Below, piece by piece: positions 35,233-44,170 of a stretch of 64,000 bases of DNA. The notes beneath the pieces were generated by a model, which saw only the letters and a program-made list of their open reading frames with translations, did not search any database and was not told the DNA's origin. The stretch's first letter is position 1. Every line of letters starts with the position of its first letter. The stretch is from WHSW01 sp963740055 (GTDB lineage: Bacteria; Actinomycetota; Thermoleophilia; Solirubrobacterales; 70-9): the NCBI GenBank assembly GCA_963740055.1, contig CAVUCL010000001.1, positions 372,001 through 436,000 of the forward strand, read 5' to 3'. A program made the position numbers and the translations under genes.

Positions 35233-35903
35233 ACCGCGGCTGGAGCCGCGCTGCGGACGAGCGACTCGAACAGCGCCAGCCCGTCGGCCGAGCCGGTCAG
35301 CGAGTCGACCGCGTGCTCGGGGTGCGGCATCAGCCCGACGACGTTGCCGCGCTCGCTCGCCACCCCGGCGACGTCGCCGGTGGAGCCGTTCGGGTTCTGG
35401 CCCGGCGCGTAGCGAAACGCGATCCGGTCCGCGGCCTCGAGCTCGGCGAGCAGCTCCGGCGGGGCGAACCAGCGCCCGCTCATGTGCTTGACCGGCACCG
35501 AGAGCGGGGCGCCCGGCTCGCAGGCCGCGGTCGCGGCGCTCGCCTTCGTCGCGACCTCGATCTCGACCTGGCGACAGACGAAGCGCAGGCCCGAGTTCGG
35601 GAGCAGCGCTCCGGGCAGCAGGCCGGCCTCGCAGAGGACCTGGAAGCCGTTGCAGATCCCGAGCACCGGCCCGCCCGCGGCGGCGAACTCGCTCACCGCC
35701 TCCATCGCGGGCGCGAAGCGGGCGATCGCGCCCGCGCGCAGGTAATCGCCATAGGAGAAGCCGCCGGGGATGACGATCGCGTCGAAGCCCGAGAGATCGG
35801 AGTCGCCGTGCCAGACCAGGCGCGCCTCGCCGACCCGCTCGCAGGCGAGCACCGCGTCACGCTCGTCGCACGACCCCGGGAACTGTAGGACGCCGAACCT
35901 CAT
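35229..35903 (-). CDS. purQ: FGAM synthase glutaminase subunit
   Basis: Class I glutaminase that supplies ammonia to PurL. 224 aa; starts MRFGVLQFPGSCDERDAVLA; IVIPGGFSYGDYLRAGAIA; nucleophile Cys in VLGICNGFQVLCEAGLLPG (about 85); His-Glu of the triad in LMPHPEHAVD near the C terminus. ATG overlaps the purS stop (ATGA). Normally followed directly by purL; here 7.5 kb of sulfotransferase, glycosyltransferase and secreted-protein genes intervene. Confidence 0.95.
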   Translation of the reverse strand: MRFGVLQFPGSCDERDAVLACERVGEARLVWHGDSDLSGFDAIVIPGGFSYGDYLRAGAIARFAPAMEAVSEFAAAGGPVLGICNGFQVLCEAGLLPGALLPNSGLRFVCRQVEIEVATKASAATAACEPGAPLSVPVKHMSGRWFAPPELLAELEAADRIAFRYAPGQNPNGSTGDVAGVASERGNVVGLMPHPEHAVDSLTGSADGLALFESLVRSAAPAAV

Positions 35904-36166
35904 CCCTGAGCAGACCCCGACGGCCCCGGAGGCGAAGCCGAGGAGCCGGCGGGCAGTATTTCGTAGTCCTCGACCAGCGGGTTCGCGAGCAGCTTCTCGC
36001 AGAGGCGCTCGAGGTCGGCGCCGTCTTCGGCCTCGAGCTCGACCATGCGCCCGACGCGGACGTGCGAGACGCCCTCGAATCCGAGTGCCGGCAACGCTCG
36101 CTCGACCGCCTTGCCCTGCGGGTCGAGGATGCCCTCCTTGGGCCGGATCAGCACGCGCGCCTTCAC
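35900..36166 (-). CDS. purS: FGAM synthase subunit PurS
   Basis: Small subunit that bridges PurQ and PurL. 88 aa, MKARVLIRPKEGILDPQGKA then VERALPALGFEGVSHVRVGR and LANPLVEDYEI. The family usually ends soon after this point; here a Ser/Pro/Gly tail (LPAGSSASPPGPSGSAQG) is added, encoded in part by a degenerate copy of the 20-bp repeat (35925-35944). The stop overlaps purQ. Confidence 0.93.
   Translation of the reverse strand: MKARVLIRPKEGILDPQGKAVERALPALGFEGVSHVRVGRMVELEAEDGADLERLCEKLLANPLVEDYEILPAGSSASPPGPSGSAQG
35925..35944. repeat. Possible degenerate copy of the intragenic 20-bp repeat in purS tail
   Basis: CCCGGAGGCGAAGCCGAGGA differs from the reverse complement of the pdhA/grpE element at two positions and lies in the opposite orientation relative to its host gene. 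With two mismatches and GC-rich sequence, chance similarity cannot be excluded. Confidence 0.4.
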
Positions 36167-36182
36167 CGCTTGGAATCTAGCG

Positions 36183-37178
36183 TCAGGCGAGGCGGCGCTT
36201 GGCGCGGCCGATGAAGCCCGAGAGCCGCGAGCGAGCCGGCGGCGGCGTCAGGTCGAGCGGTTCGCCGTCGGGGTCGAGGGCGAGGATCTCGCCGTAGCCG
36301 GCGCGCTCGAGCTCGTTCTCGGCTCCGATCACGCGTGCGGCCCGGGCCCAGCGCGGGTCGTCGGCGAAGCGGATCTCGGCGTCGCGGCGGATGTTGGCCG
36401 CCGCCCAGTCGGCGACCGCCTCCGGCAGCGGGCGGCCGGTGAGCGCGTAGATCCGCTCGAGCTCGCGGCGCGGGTCGGCGCGCAGGTCCTCGAGTCGCAC
36501 GAGCGCGTAGCGCTCGCCGAAGCGGCGCTCGCCGTCCCCGGCGGTGGTCTCGAACGCGGCCTTCCAGACCAGCAGGGGCCGGAGGAAGTCGGGGATGTCG
36601 GAGCGCAGGTCGAGCGACCGCCGTCGAGTCGCGACCTCGGTCGAGATCCGGCGGCTCGACCACAGCCGCCGCCCGGTCCGGGCGGTGAAGAAGGTGTCGG
36701 CGTCCGGGTAGATGTCGGTGCGTCCGCGGCGGCCGAGCAGCATCGAGGCGGTGACCGCGCGCGGATCGCGCACCAGGTGCACGACCGCCGCCTCCGGGTC
36801 GAGCTCCGCCAGGGCGCCGAGCTTGTGGTGGAGGCGGGTCTCCTTGATCGCCACGTCGGGCGCCTGGGAGAGCAGGTGGGCGAGCAGGCCCCGGCAGTGC
36901 TCGGGCAGCTCCGAGTCGAGCTCGAGCTCCGGCGCCCGCGGCCCGCCCCAGTTGAAGCGCTCGATCGGGAGCTCAGGGAACTCGGCGTCGCGAAAGCGCT
37001 CGCGCAGCTCCCGGGTCTCGGCGAAGACGTCCTCGTCGCGCGCGCCACTGCCGCCGCCCACCGTCTCGGCGTCCTCGCGCAGCGGTTCGTAGAAGCAGCG
37101 CAGGCCGGGGTCCTCGCGCAGCGCGTCGTAGAGGATCGTGGTGCCCGAGCGGCGCAGCCCGAGGACGAACAGGTTCAT
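36183..37178 (-). CDS. Sulfotransferase E, divergent
   Basis: 331-aa sulfotransferase-fold protein distinct from the other four. PAPS loop MNLFVLGLRRSGTTILYDAL at the very N terminus, then CFYEPLREDAETVGGG, and the 3'-phosphate site AVVHLVRDPRAVTASMLLGR (about 160-180). A long basic C terminus follows (SRLSGFIGRAKRRLA). ATG 37178 is chosen. It lies between purC and purS on the same strand, 26 bp from purC and 16 bp from purS, so it is part of the purine operon run. No frameshift. Confidence 0.83.
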   Translation of the reverse strand: MNLFVLGLRRSGTTILYDALREDPGLRCFYEPLREDAETVGGGSGARDEDVFAETRELRERFRDAEFPELPIERFNWGGPRAPELELDSELPEHCRGLLAHLLSQAPDVAIKETRLHHKLGALAELDPEAAVVHLVRDPRAVTASMLLGRRGRTDIYPDADTFFTARTGRRLWSSRRISTEVATRRRSLDLRSDIPDFLRPLLVWKAAFETTAGDGERRFGERYALVRLEDLRADPRRELERIYALTGRPLPEAVADWAAANIRRDAEIRFADDPRWARAARVIGAENELERAGYGEILALDPDGEPLDLTPPPARSRLSGFIGRAKRRLA

Positions 37179-37204
37179 GGGTCCAGGGTAGGGCTCGAGC
37201 GTCG

Positions 37205-38060
<856 letters not shown>

Positions 38061-38104
38061 CGAGCGGCGATGCTAACGCCATCGACGGCGAGACCGCGAG
38101 ACCC

Positions 38105-38125
38105 GCATACCCCTAGGCGGTATGC
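38105..38125. promoter_or_regulatory. CsoR-type operator overlapping csoR start
   Basis: 7-bp perfect arms GCATACC / GGTATGC flank CCTAGGC. This matches the known CsoR/RcnR G-tract operator pattern (TACCCC...GGGGTA). It spans the first candidate ATG (38122), so a repressor bound here would block both initiation of transcription and the start region; autoregulation is inferred. Confidence 0.75.
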
Positions 38126-38427
38126 TGATGAAGATGACGGAAACGGTCGGATACGTCGAGGACAAGGACGCGGTGATGCGCCGGCTGGCGCGGATCGAGG
38201 GCCAGGTCGGGGGGATCCGCCGCATGGTCGCCGACGAGGCCTACTGCGTCGACGTCCTGACCCAGGTCGCGGCGGTGAGCAAGGCGCTCGAGGGCGTCTC
38301 GCTGAAGCTGCTCGCCGACCACACCAACCACTGCGTCCGCGACGCCGTCGCCGCGGGCGGCAGCGACGCCGACGAGAAGGTCGACGAGCTGCTCGCCGCG
38401 GTCGAGCGCTTCACCCGGGCGCGCTAG
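38122..38427 (+). CDS. csoR: CsoR-family metal-sensing repressor
   Basis: 101-aa all-helical DNA-binding protein. MRRLARIEGQVGGIRRMVAD is the family start helix. The Cu(I) ligand set C-H-C is present: C42 in YCVDVL, H67 and C71 in ADHTNHCV, with the 3-residue H-C spacing of CsoR; this favours copper over nickel (RcnR) or formaldehyde (FrmR) sensing. Three in-frame ATGs (38122, 38128, 38134) are possible starts. The operator at 38105-38125 lies at the 5' end. No copper ATPase or chaperone follows; instead a P450 gene begins 7 bp later. Confidence 0.88.
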   Translation: MLMKMTETVGYVEDKDAVMRRLARIEGQVGGIRRMVADEAYCVDVLTQVAAVSKALEGVSLKLLADHTNHCVRDAVAAGGSDADEKVDELLAAVERFTRAR

Positions 38428-38434
38428 GGACGCC

Positions 38435-39772
38435 GTGGAGGCCGCGACCGCCGACCGGCCCGTCGCCTCCGCCTCGGCCGCCGGCTCGCCGCCGGCGGTG
38501 CCGCTGTCGCGCGCCCTGCAGACGGCGCGATTCATGGTCCGTCCGATCCCGTTCTTCGAGCGCTGGCGCCGCGAGCTCGGCGAGACCTTCGCCGCCCGTC
38601 TAGTCGGCCCCGGCGACGTCGTCTTCGTCTCCGACCCCGCCTCGATGAAGCGGCTGTTCTCGGCCGATCGGGCGAACACGATCGCCCCCGGGCGCAACAT
38701 CGTCCTCCGCCCGCTGCTCGGGCCGCAGTCGCTTCTGCTCCAGGAGGGCGACGAGCACCTGAAGCGCCGGCGGTTGATGCTGCCGCCGTTTCACGGCGAG
38801 CGCATGCGCGCCTACGAGGAGACGATCGAGGCGGCGACCGAGGTGGCGGTCGCCGAGTGGCCGCGCGAGCAGCCGTTCGCGGTCCATCCGAGCATGCAGG
38901 CGATCACGCTCGAGGTGATCATGCGAGCGGTCTTCGGGGTCAGCGATCCCGGCCGCCGCGAGGCGCTTCGCGACGGGCTCGTCGCGGTGCTCTCCGAGTC
39001 GGCGTCGCCCGCGGCGCTCGGGCTGACAATGCCCGGGATCCGGCGCCTCCCGCACTACCGGCGCTTCGCCCGCAAGGTCGCGCGCACCGACGCGGTGCTC
39101 GCGGACGAGATCGCCGAGCGGCGCGCCGATCCCGAGCTCGCCGAGCGCGACGACATCCTCTCGATGCTGGTCGCGGCCGAGTTCGACGACGGCTCGAAGA
39201 TGAGCGACACCGAGCTTCGCGACCAGCTCATGACCCTGCTGCTCGCCGGGCACGAGACGACCGCGACCGCACTCGCCTGGACCCTCGACCTGCTCCTGCA
39301 CTCGCCGCCGGCGCTCGAGCGCACCCTCGCCGAACTCGACGGCGACTCGAACGACTACCTCGACGCGGTCGCGACCGAGTCGCTGCGGGTGCGCCCGGTG
39401 GTGCCGATGACCGGTCGGCTGCTGAACGAGGGCGCCGAGCTCGGCGGCTATGAGCTCGGGCCCGGATCCGTGGTCCTCGCCGCGATCTACATGGCGCACA
39501 CGAACCCGGACGCGTTCGAGGACCCGTTCGCGTTCCGCCCCGAGCGCTTCCTCGACCAGGCGCCGGACACCTACTCGTGGATCCCGTTCGGGGGCGGCAC
39601 CCGGCGCTGCATCGGCGCCGCCTTCGCGCAGCTGGAGATGCGGGTCGCGCTGCGCACGATCCTGCGCTCGGTCCGCCTCGAGGCCGCGGACCCCGATCCC
39701 GAGCCGATGGCGCGCCGCAACGTCACCCTCTCGCCCCCGCGCGGCGTCCGGGTGATCGCCAGAGCGCTCTAG
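38435..39772 (+). CDS. Cytochrome P450
   Basis: 445-aa soluble P450 monooxygenase, similar in layout to actinobacterial CYP135/138-like enzymes. Substrate-access region RNIVLRPLLGPQSLLLQEGD; C-helix HLKRRRLMLPPFHGERM; I-helix LLLAGHETTATALAW with the proton-relay AGHETT; ExxR in ATESLRVRP; haem-binding FGGGTRRCIGAAFAQLEM with axial C392. GTG at 38435, 7 bp after csoR, implies co-transcription. Redox partners and substrate are not encoded nearby. Confidence 0.92.
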   Translation: MEAATADRPVASASAAGSPPAVPLSRALQTARFMVRPIPFFERWRRELGETFAARLVGPGDVVFVSDPASMKRLFSADRANTIAPGRNIVLRPLLGPQSLLLQEGDEHLKRRRLMLPPFHGERMRAYEETIEAATEVAVAEWPREQPFAVHPSMQAITLEVIMRAVFGVSDPGRREALRDGLVAVLSESASPAALGLTMPGIRRLPHYRRFARKVARTDAVLADEIAERRADPELAERDDILSMLVAAEFDDGSKMSDTELRDQLMTLLLAGHETTATALAWTLDLLLHSPPALERTLAELDGDSNDYLDAVATESLRVRPVVPMTGRLLNEGAELGGYELGPGSVVLAAIYMAHTNPDAFEDPFAFRPERFLDQAPDTYSWIPFGGGTRRCIGAAFAQLEMRVALRTILRSVRLEAADPDPEPMARRNVTLSPPRGVRVIARAL

Positions 39773-39794
39773 CGGAGGCGTATCGCCTACTCGA

Positions 39795-39899
39795 CTACAG
39801 GTCAACGACTCCGAAGATCAGCAGCAGCCCCAACGTGATCACGGCAGAGATCGCCAGCGAGGGCAGGCAGCCGAGGCGGTTCGAGAAGAACACGAACAT
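39795..39899 (-). CDS. 34-aa single-pass membrane protein
   Basis: Reads MFVFFSNRLGCLPSLAISAV then ITLGLLLIFGVVDL: a short aromatic start, the SNRLGCL motif and one transmembrane helix. Peptides of this pattern (FFSNRLGCLGS...) are, from memory, widespread in actinobacteria and of unknown function. No strong ribosome-binding site is visible. It lies between purB and the P450 gene, 110 bp from purB. Confidence 0.6.
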   Translation of the reverse strand: MFVFFSNRLGCLPSLAISAVITLGLLLIFGVVDL

Positions 39900-39940
39900 C
39901 GTCGAGGACTACCCGGTGCATTCGAGGTCAAGCGAGCGGA

Positions 39941-40001
39941 CCAAACCCGGGCCGGGTTGGCGCTTCCCGTCGCTATCCGACGGTTTCGCGCCCCGAGGCG
40001 C
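39941..40001. terminator. Cluster of three hairpins 3' of purB
   Basis: Three inverted repeats lie side by side: CCAAACCCG/CGGGTTGG (39941-39960, one bulge), CCGTCG/CGACGG (39967-39983) and GCGCC/GGCGC (39988-40001). They follow the purB stop in its direction of transcription. No U-run follows, so intrinsic termination would be atypical; a processing or termination region is inferred. Confidence 0.4.
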
Positions 40002-40009
40002 GGAACGCG

Positions 40010-41296
40010 CTAGCCCTCGAGCCGCTCGAGCCGCGCGAGCAGCTCGTCGACGTGCTCGAGGTAGGCGCTCGGGTCGAGCACCGCATCGAGGTCCAGGTCC
40101 GGCGCCCGCTCGGCGAGCAGGTCGCGGAAGGGCGTCGCCGTGTCCCAGGCCGTCTGCGCCGCCTCCTGCACGAGCCGGTAGGCGTCGTCGCGGCTCATCC
40201 CGGAGTCGATCAGCGCGGTCAGCGCCCGCTGGCTGAACAGCGCCCCGTGGGTGAGGTCGAGGTTCGAGCGCATGCGATCGGCGTGCACCGTCATCCCCTC
40301 GACCACCCGGGTCGCGAGGTGCTGCATGTAGTCGAGCAGGATCGTCGCGTCCGGGAGCACCACCCGCTCGGCGCCCGAGTGCGAGATGTCGCGCTCGTGC
40401 CATAGGGCGACGTTCTCGAGTCCGGTCTGCGAGTAGCCGCGCAGCACCCGCGCCAGGCCGCAGATGCGCTCGGTGGTGATCGGGTTGCGCTTGTGCGGCA
40501 TCGCCGAGGAGCCCTTCTGGGCCCCGGAGGCAAACGGCTCCTCGACCTCGCGCACCTCGGTGCGCTGGAGGTTTCGCACCTCCTGCGCGAAGCGTTCGAG
40601 CCCGGCGCCGGCGAGCGCGATCGTCTCCAGCACCTCGGCATGGCGATCGCGGGGGATGACCTGGGTCGAGGCGTCCTCGGCGCGCAGGCCGAGCCGCTCC
40701 ATCACCGCCGCCTCGATCGCAGGCGGCAGCGAGGCGTAGGTGCCGACCGCTCCCGAGAGCTTGCCGACCGCGGCCTGATCGAACGCGGCCCGCAGCCGCG
40801 CCAGGTTGCGATCGGCTTCGAACGCAAAGCCGGCAAGCCGAAGGCCGAAGGTCGTCGGCTCCGCGTGGACGCCGTGGGTGCGCCCGACGCAGAGCGTCTG
40901 CGCGTGCTCGCGCGCGCGCGCGACGAGGGCGTCGCGATAGGCGCGCGCCCCGGCGATCAGGAGCTCGCCCGCCTCACGGAGCTGGAGCGCGAGCGCGGTG
41001 TCGAGCACGTCGGAGGAGGTGAGGCCGTAGTGGATCCAGCGCCCCTCGTCGCCGATCGAGGCGGCGACGATGTCGACGAAGGCGGCGACGTCGTGGTTGG
41101 TGGTCCGCTCGCGCTCGAGCACCGCCTCGACCGTGAACGCCGCCCGCTCGCGACACGCGGCCGCGGCCTCGGCGGGCACCCGTCCGGCGTCGGCGAGCGC
41201 CTCGGTCGCCGCGAGCTCGACCTCGAGCCAGCCCGACATCCGCCGCTCGGCGGTCCAGACCGCGCCCATCCCGTCGCGGGTGTAGCGCGCGATCAC
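40010..41296 (-). CDS. purB: Adenylosuccinate lyase
   Basis: Cleaves SAICAR and adenylosuccinate. 428 aa; MIARYTRDGMGAVWTAERRM, DEGRWIHYGLTSSDVLDTAL, VGRTHGVHAEPTTFGLRLAG, and the fumarase-superfamily signature GSSAMPHKRNP (about 262-272). Full length and intact. The ATG overlaps the stop of purE (ATGA). Confidence 0.96.
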   Translation of the reverse strand: MIARYTRDGMGAVWTAERRMSGWLEVELAATEALADAGRVPAEAAAACRERAAFTVEAVLERERTTNHDVAAFVDIVAASIGDEGRWIHYGLTSSDVLDTALALQLREAGELLIAGARAYRDALVARAREHAQTLCVGRTHGVHAEPTTFGLRLAGFAFEADRNLARLRAAFDQAAVGKLSGAVGTYASLPPAIEAAVMERLGLRAEDASTQVIPRDRHAEVLETIALAGAGLERFAQEVRNLQRTEVREVEEPFASGAQKGSSAMPHKRNPITTERICGLARVLRGYSQTGLENVALWHERDISHSGAERVVLPDATILLDYMQHLATRVVEGMTVHADRMRSNLDLTHGALFSQRALTALIDSGMSRDDAYRLVQEAAQTAWDTATPFRDLLAERAPDLDLDAVLDPSAYLEHVDELLARLERLEG

Positions 41297-41802
41297 GCGC
41301 CGATTATCCGCACCGCGAGCAGGCCGGCGTTCTTGGCGCCGTCGATCGCTACGCAGCCGACCGGCACCCCGGGCGGCATCTGCACCGCCGAGAGCAGCGC
41401 GTCGAGGCCTCCGAGGCTCTTGCCGAGGATCGGCACCCCGATCACCGGCAGGTCGGTATGCGCGGCGGCGACCCCGGGCAGCGCCGCCGACATCCCGGCT
41501 CCGGCGATGATCACCCGCAAGCCCCGCATCCGCGCCGCGTGGCAGTACTCGCGCACCTTCTCCGGGTCGCGGTGGGCGCTCATCACCCGGACCTCGTAGC
41601 GAATCCCGGCCTCCTGCAGCGCCGCCCCGGCCGGCTGCATCTTCGGCTTGTCGTTCTTCGAGCCCATGATGATCCCGACCCGCGGGGCGTCGACCTCGAT
41701 CTCCTCGAACGCCGCCTCGACCTCGGGCATCGGCTCGGGAGGCGCGGTCGCCGGCGTCTCGACGTCGGTCTCGGTGCTGCGCGATGGCTCCTGGATCTCC
41801 AC
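41293..41802 (-). CDS. purE: N5-CAIR mutase / AIR carboxylase PurE
   Basis: 169 aa. About 40 acidic, proline-rich residues (MEIQEPSRSTETDVETPATA...) precede the core VGIIMGSKNDKPKMQPAGAA; VRVMSAHRDPEKV carries the catalytic His, and IIAGAGMSAALPGVAAAHTD, PVIGVPILGKSLGGLDALLS follow. The usual SDxPxM is NDKPKM here, so one active-site serine is Asn. The acidic leader is unusual for PurE. No purK is seen in the window, so which substrate form is used is open. Confidence 0.9.
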   Translation of the reverse strand: MEIQEPSRSTETDVETPATAPPEPMPEVEAAFEEIEVDAPRVGIIMGSKNDKPKMQPAGAALQEAGIRYEVRVMSAHRDPEKVREYCHAARMRGLRVIIAGAGMSAALPGVAAAHTDLPVIGVPILGKSLGGLDALLSAVQMPPGVPVGCVAIDGAKNAGLLAVRIIGA

Positions 41803-41823
41803 TCGTCTCCTTCGGTCTGTGCT

Positions 41824-43110
41824 TCAGGGCGCGGCCGCGACCCTATCCGCCGCGCGCGCGGCAATGTCGGTGCGCATCTGGCGCCCCTCGAACCGGATCA
41901 GCTCGGCGGCGGCGTAGGCGCGCTCGCGAGCGTCGCCGGGGCTCTCGCCGAGCGCGGTCACGTTCAGCACCCGGCCGCCGGCGGTGACGATCCCGGCCGC
42001 GGTCGAGGCGGTGCCGGCGTGGGTGACCTCGATCCCCGGCCCCACCCGGTCGAGGCCGCTGATCAGGTCGCCCTTCGACGAGCTCTCGGGATAGCCGGCG
42101 GAGGCGAGCACGACGGTCACCGCCCACTCGGGCGAGAACGAGATCTCGGTGCCGGCGAGCCCGCCCGGCTCGCGCGCGGCGAGGAAGAGATCGAGCAGGT
42201 CGGTCTCCAGCCGCGGCAGCACCGCCTGCGTCTCGGGGTCGCCGAAGCGGGTGTTGAACTCGAGCACCTTCGGGCCCGCGGCGGTCAGCATCAGCCCGGC
42301 GTAGAGGACACCGTGGAAGGGCGTACCGCGCTCGCGCATCAGCGCGACGATCGGCCGGTGGACCGCGTCGGCGATCTCCTCCACCCGGGCGGGGTCGAAC
42401 CCGGGCACCGGCGAGTAGCTGCCCATGCCGCCCGTGTTCGGGCCTTCGTCGCCGTCGAAGATCCGCTTGTAGTCCTGCGCCGGGGCGAGCGCGACGACGT
42501 TCTCGCCGTCGCAGAGCGCGAGCAGCGAGAGCTCGTCGCCGTCGAGGTGCTCCTCCAGCACCACCTCGGTCGCGCCGAAGCGACGCTCGACGAAGAAGGT
42601 CTCGATCGCGGCGCGGGCCTCGTCCTCGCCGGCGCAGATGATCACCCCCTTGCCCGCGGCGAGCCCGTCGGCCTTGAGCACCGCGGGGTAGCTCGTCCGA
42701 GCCAGCTCCTCGATCGCCTCGTCGGCGCTGCGCAGCACCGTGTGCGCGGCGGTCGGCACGCCGGCCTCCGCCATCAGCGCCTTCGCGTGCACCTTCGAGC
42801 CCTCGAGCTTCGCCGCCTCGGCGCTCGGCCCGAAGGCGGCGATCCCCACGTCCTCGAGCGCGTCGACGAGCCCGTCGACCAGCGGCGCCTCGGGACCGAC
42901 GACGACCAGATCGCAGCGCTCGCGCGTCGCCGCCTCGACCACGCCCGCCACCCCGTCGCCGGACTCGACGCAGCGGGCGTCGGCGGCGATCCCGGCGTTG
43001 CCGGGCGTGCAGAGGAGCTCCGGCGCCCGTCCCGAGCGCGCCAGGGCGCGGACGATCGCGTGCTCGCGGCCGCCGCCGCCTACGACCAGGACCCTCAGAC
43101 TCGCGCTCAC
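41824..43110 (-). CDS. purD: Phosphoribosylamine-glycine ligase
   Basis: Makes GAR. 428-aa ATP-grasp enzyme: MSASLRVLVVGGGGREHAIV, LLCTPGNAGIAADARCVES, VVVGPEAPLVDGLVDALEDV, YPAVLKADGLAAGKGVIICA, EGPNTGGMGSYSPVPGFD, KVLEFNTRFGDPETQAVLPR. GTG at 43110 overlaps the stop of the GYD-domain gene (GTGA); a longer reading upstream is the antisense of the intergenic region and was rejected. Intact. Confidence 0.95.
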   Translation of the reverse strand: MSASLRVLVVGGGGREHAIVRALARSGRAPELLCTPGNAGIAADARCVESGDGVAGVVEAATRERCDLVVVGPEAPLVDGLVDALEDVGIAAFGPSAEAAKLEGSKVHAKALMAEAGVPTAAHTVLRSADEAIEELARTSYPAVLKADGLAAGKGVIICAGEDEARAAIETFFVERRFGATEVVLEEHLDGDELSLLALCDGENVVALAPAQDYKRIFDGDEGPNTGGMGSYSPVPGFDPARVEEIADAVHRPIVALMRERGTPFHGVLYAGLMLTAAGPKVLEFNTRFGDPETQAVLPRLETDLLDLFLAAREPGGLAGTEISFSPEWAVTVVLASAGYPESSSKGDLISGLDRVGPGIEVTHAGTASTAAGIVTAGGRVLNVTALGESPGDARERAYAAAELIRFEGRQMRTDIAARAADRVAAAP

Positions 43111-43388
43111 AGTGCCGAGGTGAACTTCTCCACGTCGATAGCGGTCAGGGTCTCGTTCATCACCGTCCCGCGCGAGCCCATCTCGATCGAGAGCTTCGCC
43201 ATCGTCGTCTCGTCGGGGGCCTCGACGACGCTGACGAAGTCGTACTCGCCCAGCGTCGCCCACTGGTTCAGCACCTTGACCCCGAGCTGCTCGACCTCCT
43301 TGGTCACCTCCTGGACGCGGGTCGGGTTGTCCTTGATCGTCTTTACCCCGTCGGATGTCAGCCGCGTGAGCATGATGTAGGTCGGCAT
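43107..43388 (-). CDS. GYD-domain protein
   Basis: 93-aa ferredoxin-like-fold protein: MPTYIMLTRLTSDGVKTIKD, VKVLNQWATLGEYDFVSVVE (the GxYD core) and MGSRGTVMNETLTAIDVEKF. ATG at 43388 has GAGGAGGAG about 8 nt upstream; a longer in-frame ORF from 43451 is less likely. Function of the family is unknown. It heads the purD-purE-purB string and is coupled to purD. Confidence 0.85.
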   Translation of the reverse strand: MPTYIMLTRLTSDGVKTIKDNPTRVQEVTKEVEQLGVKVLNQWATLGEYDFVSVVEAPDETTMAKLSIEMGSRGTVMNETLTAIDVEKFTSAL

Positions 43389-43522
43389 CGCGTATCTCCT
43401 CCTCGTGGTCGGCGCTCGGCGGCCGCGTGACCGCATCCCCCTTTCTTTCATTTTGAGCGACGGCGCGCAAGTTCGCCTCGCGGCGAGGATCGGTGAGCGC
43501 GCCGGACGGGTAACCGCCGGGC

Positions 43523-44170
43523 ATGGAGAGGCTGCTGCCGCTCGTCCTGCGCTCCTGGGCGTTGCCGTTCGTCGTTCTCGCGCTGATCGCTCCCGCGGTC
43601 GCGGCGTTCGCGTTCGTCGGCCCGCAGCTCGGGCTCGCCGTCGGCGCGCTCACCGTCGCCGCGGTGCTCGCGCTCGCGGCCCGGGCGCGCTACGACGAGG
43701 AGATCGAGGTTGCCGCGAGCCCGGACGACCGCTACCGGCTGCTGGTCGTGGCGACCCAGCCGCTCGGGGACCCGGCACTGGTCGACGAGATCGTCGCCGT
43801 CGCCGCACGCGGGGGCGCGGGCGCGACCGGCACACCGGCGGAGGTTCGGGTCGTGGTTCCGGCACGCTCGTCGCGGCTCGATCGCTGGGCCTCCGACCTG
43901 GACGCCGCCCGCGACGCCGCCCAGCGAGCGCTCGCGGTCTCGCTCGGGGCGCTCGCGGCGGCCGGGTTCGAGGTCTCGGGCAGGGTCGGCGACGGCGACC
44001 CGGTGCAGGCGGTCGAGGACGAGCTGCGCGGGTTCGCCGCGCGCGAGGTCGCGCTCGTGCGCGAGCCCGCGATCGGAGAGGACGCGGTCGGAGAGATCCG
44101 CCGCCGCCTCGACCGGCCGGTCATCGAACTGGGTCGCGACGCGCCGATCCGCGCTCCGCGACCAGCCTGA
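43523..44170 (+). CDS. Hypothetical membrane-anchored protein, USP-like cytoplasmic domain
   Basis: 215 aa. Two hydrophobic segments (about 9-32 and 36-52) are followed by a soluble alpha/beta domain: YRLLVVATQPLGDPALVDEI, VRVVVPARSSRLDRWASDLD and EVALVREPAIGEDAVGEI. The alternation resembles universal-stress-protein-like domains of actinobacterial membrane proteins, but no ATP-binding GxxG...S motif is evident. It diverges from the GYD gene across 134 bp, and its end overlaps the convergent SRPBCC gene by 50 bp. Confidence 0.68.
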   Translation: MERLLPLVLRSWALPFVVLALIAPAVAAFAFVGPQLGLAVGALTVAAVLALAARARYDEEIEVAASPDDRYRLLVVATQPLGDPALVDEIVAVAARGGAGATGTPAEVRVVVPARSSRLDRWASDLDAARDAAQRALAVSLGALAAAGFEVSGRVGDGDPVQAVEDELRGFAAREVALVREPAIGEDAVGEIRRRLDRPVIELGRDAPIRAPRPA

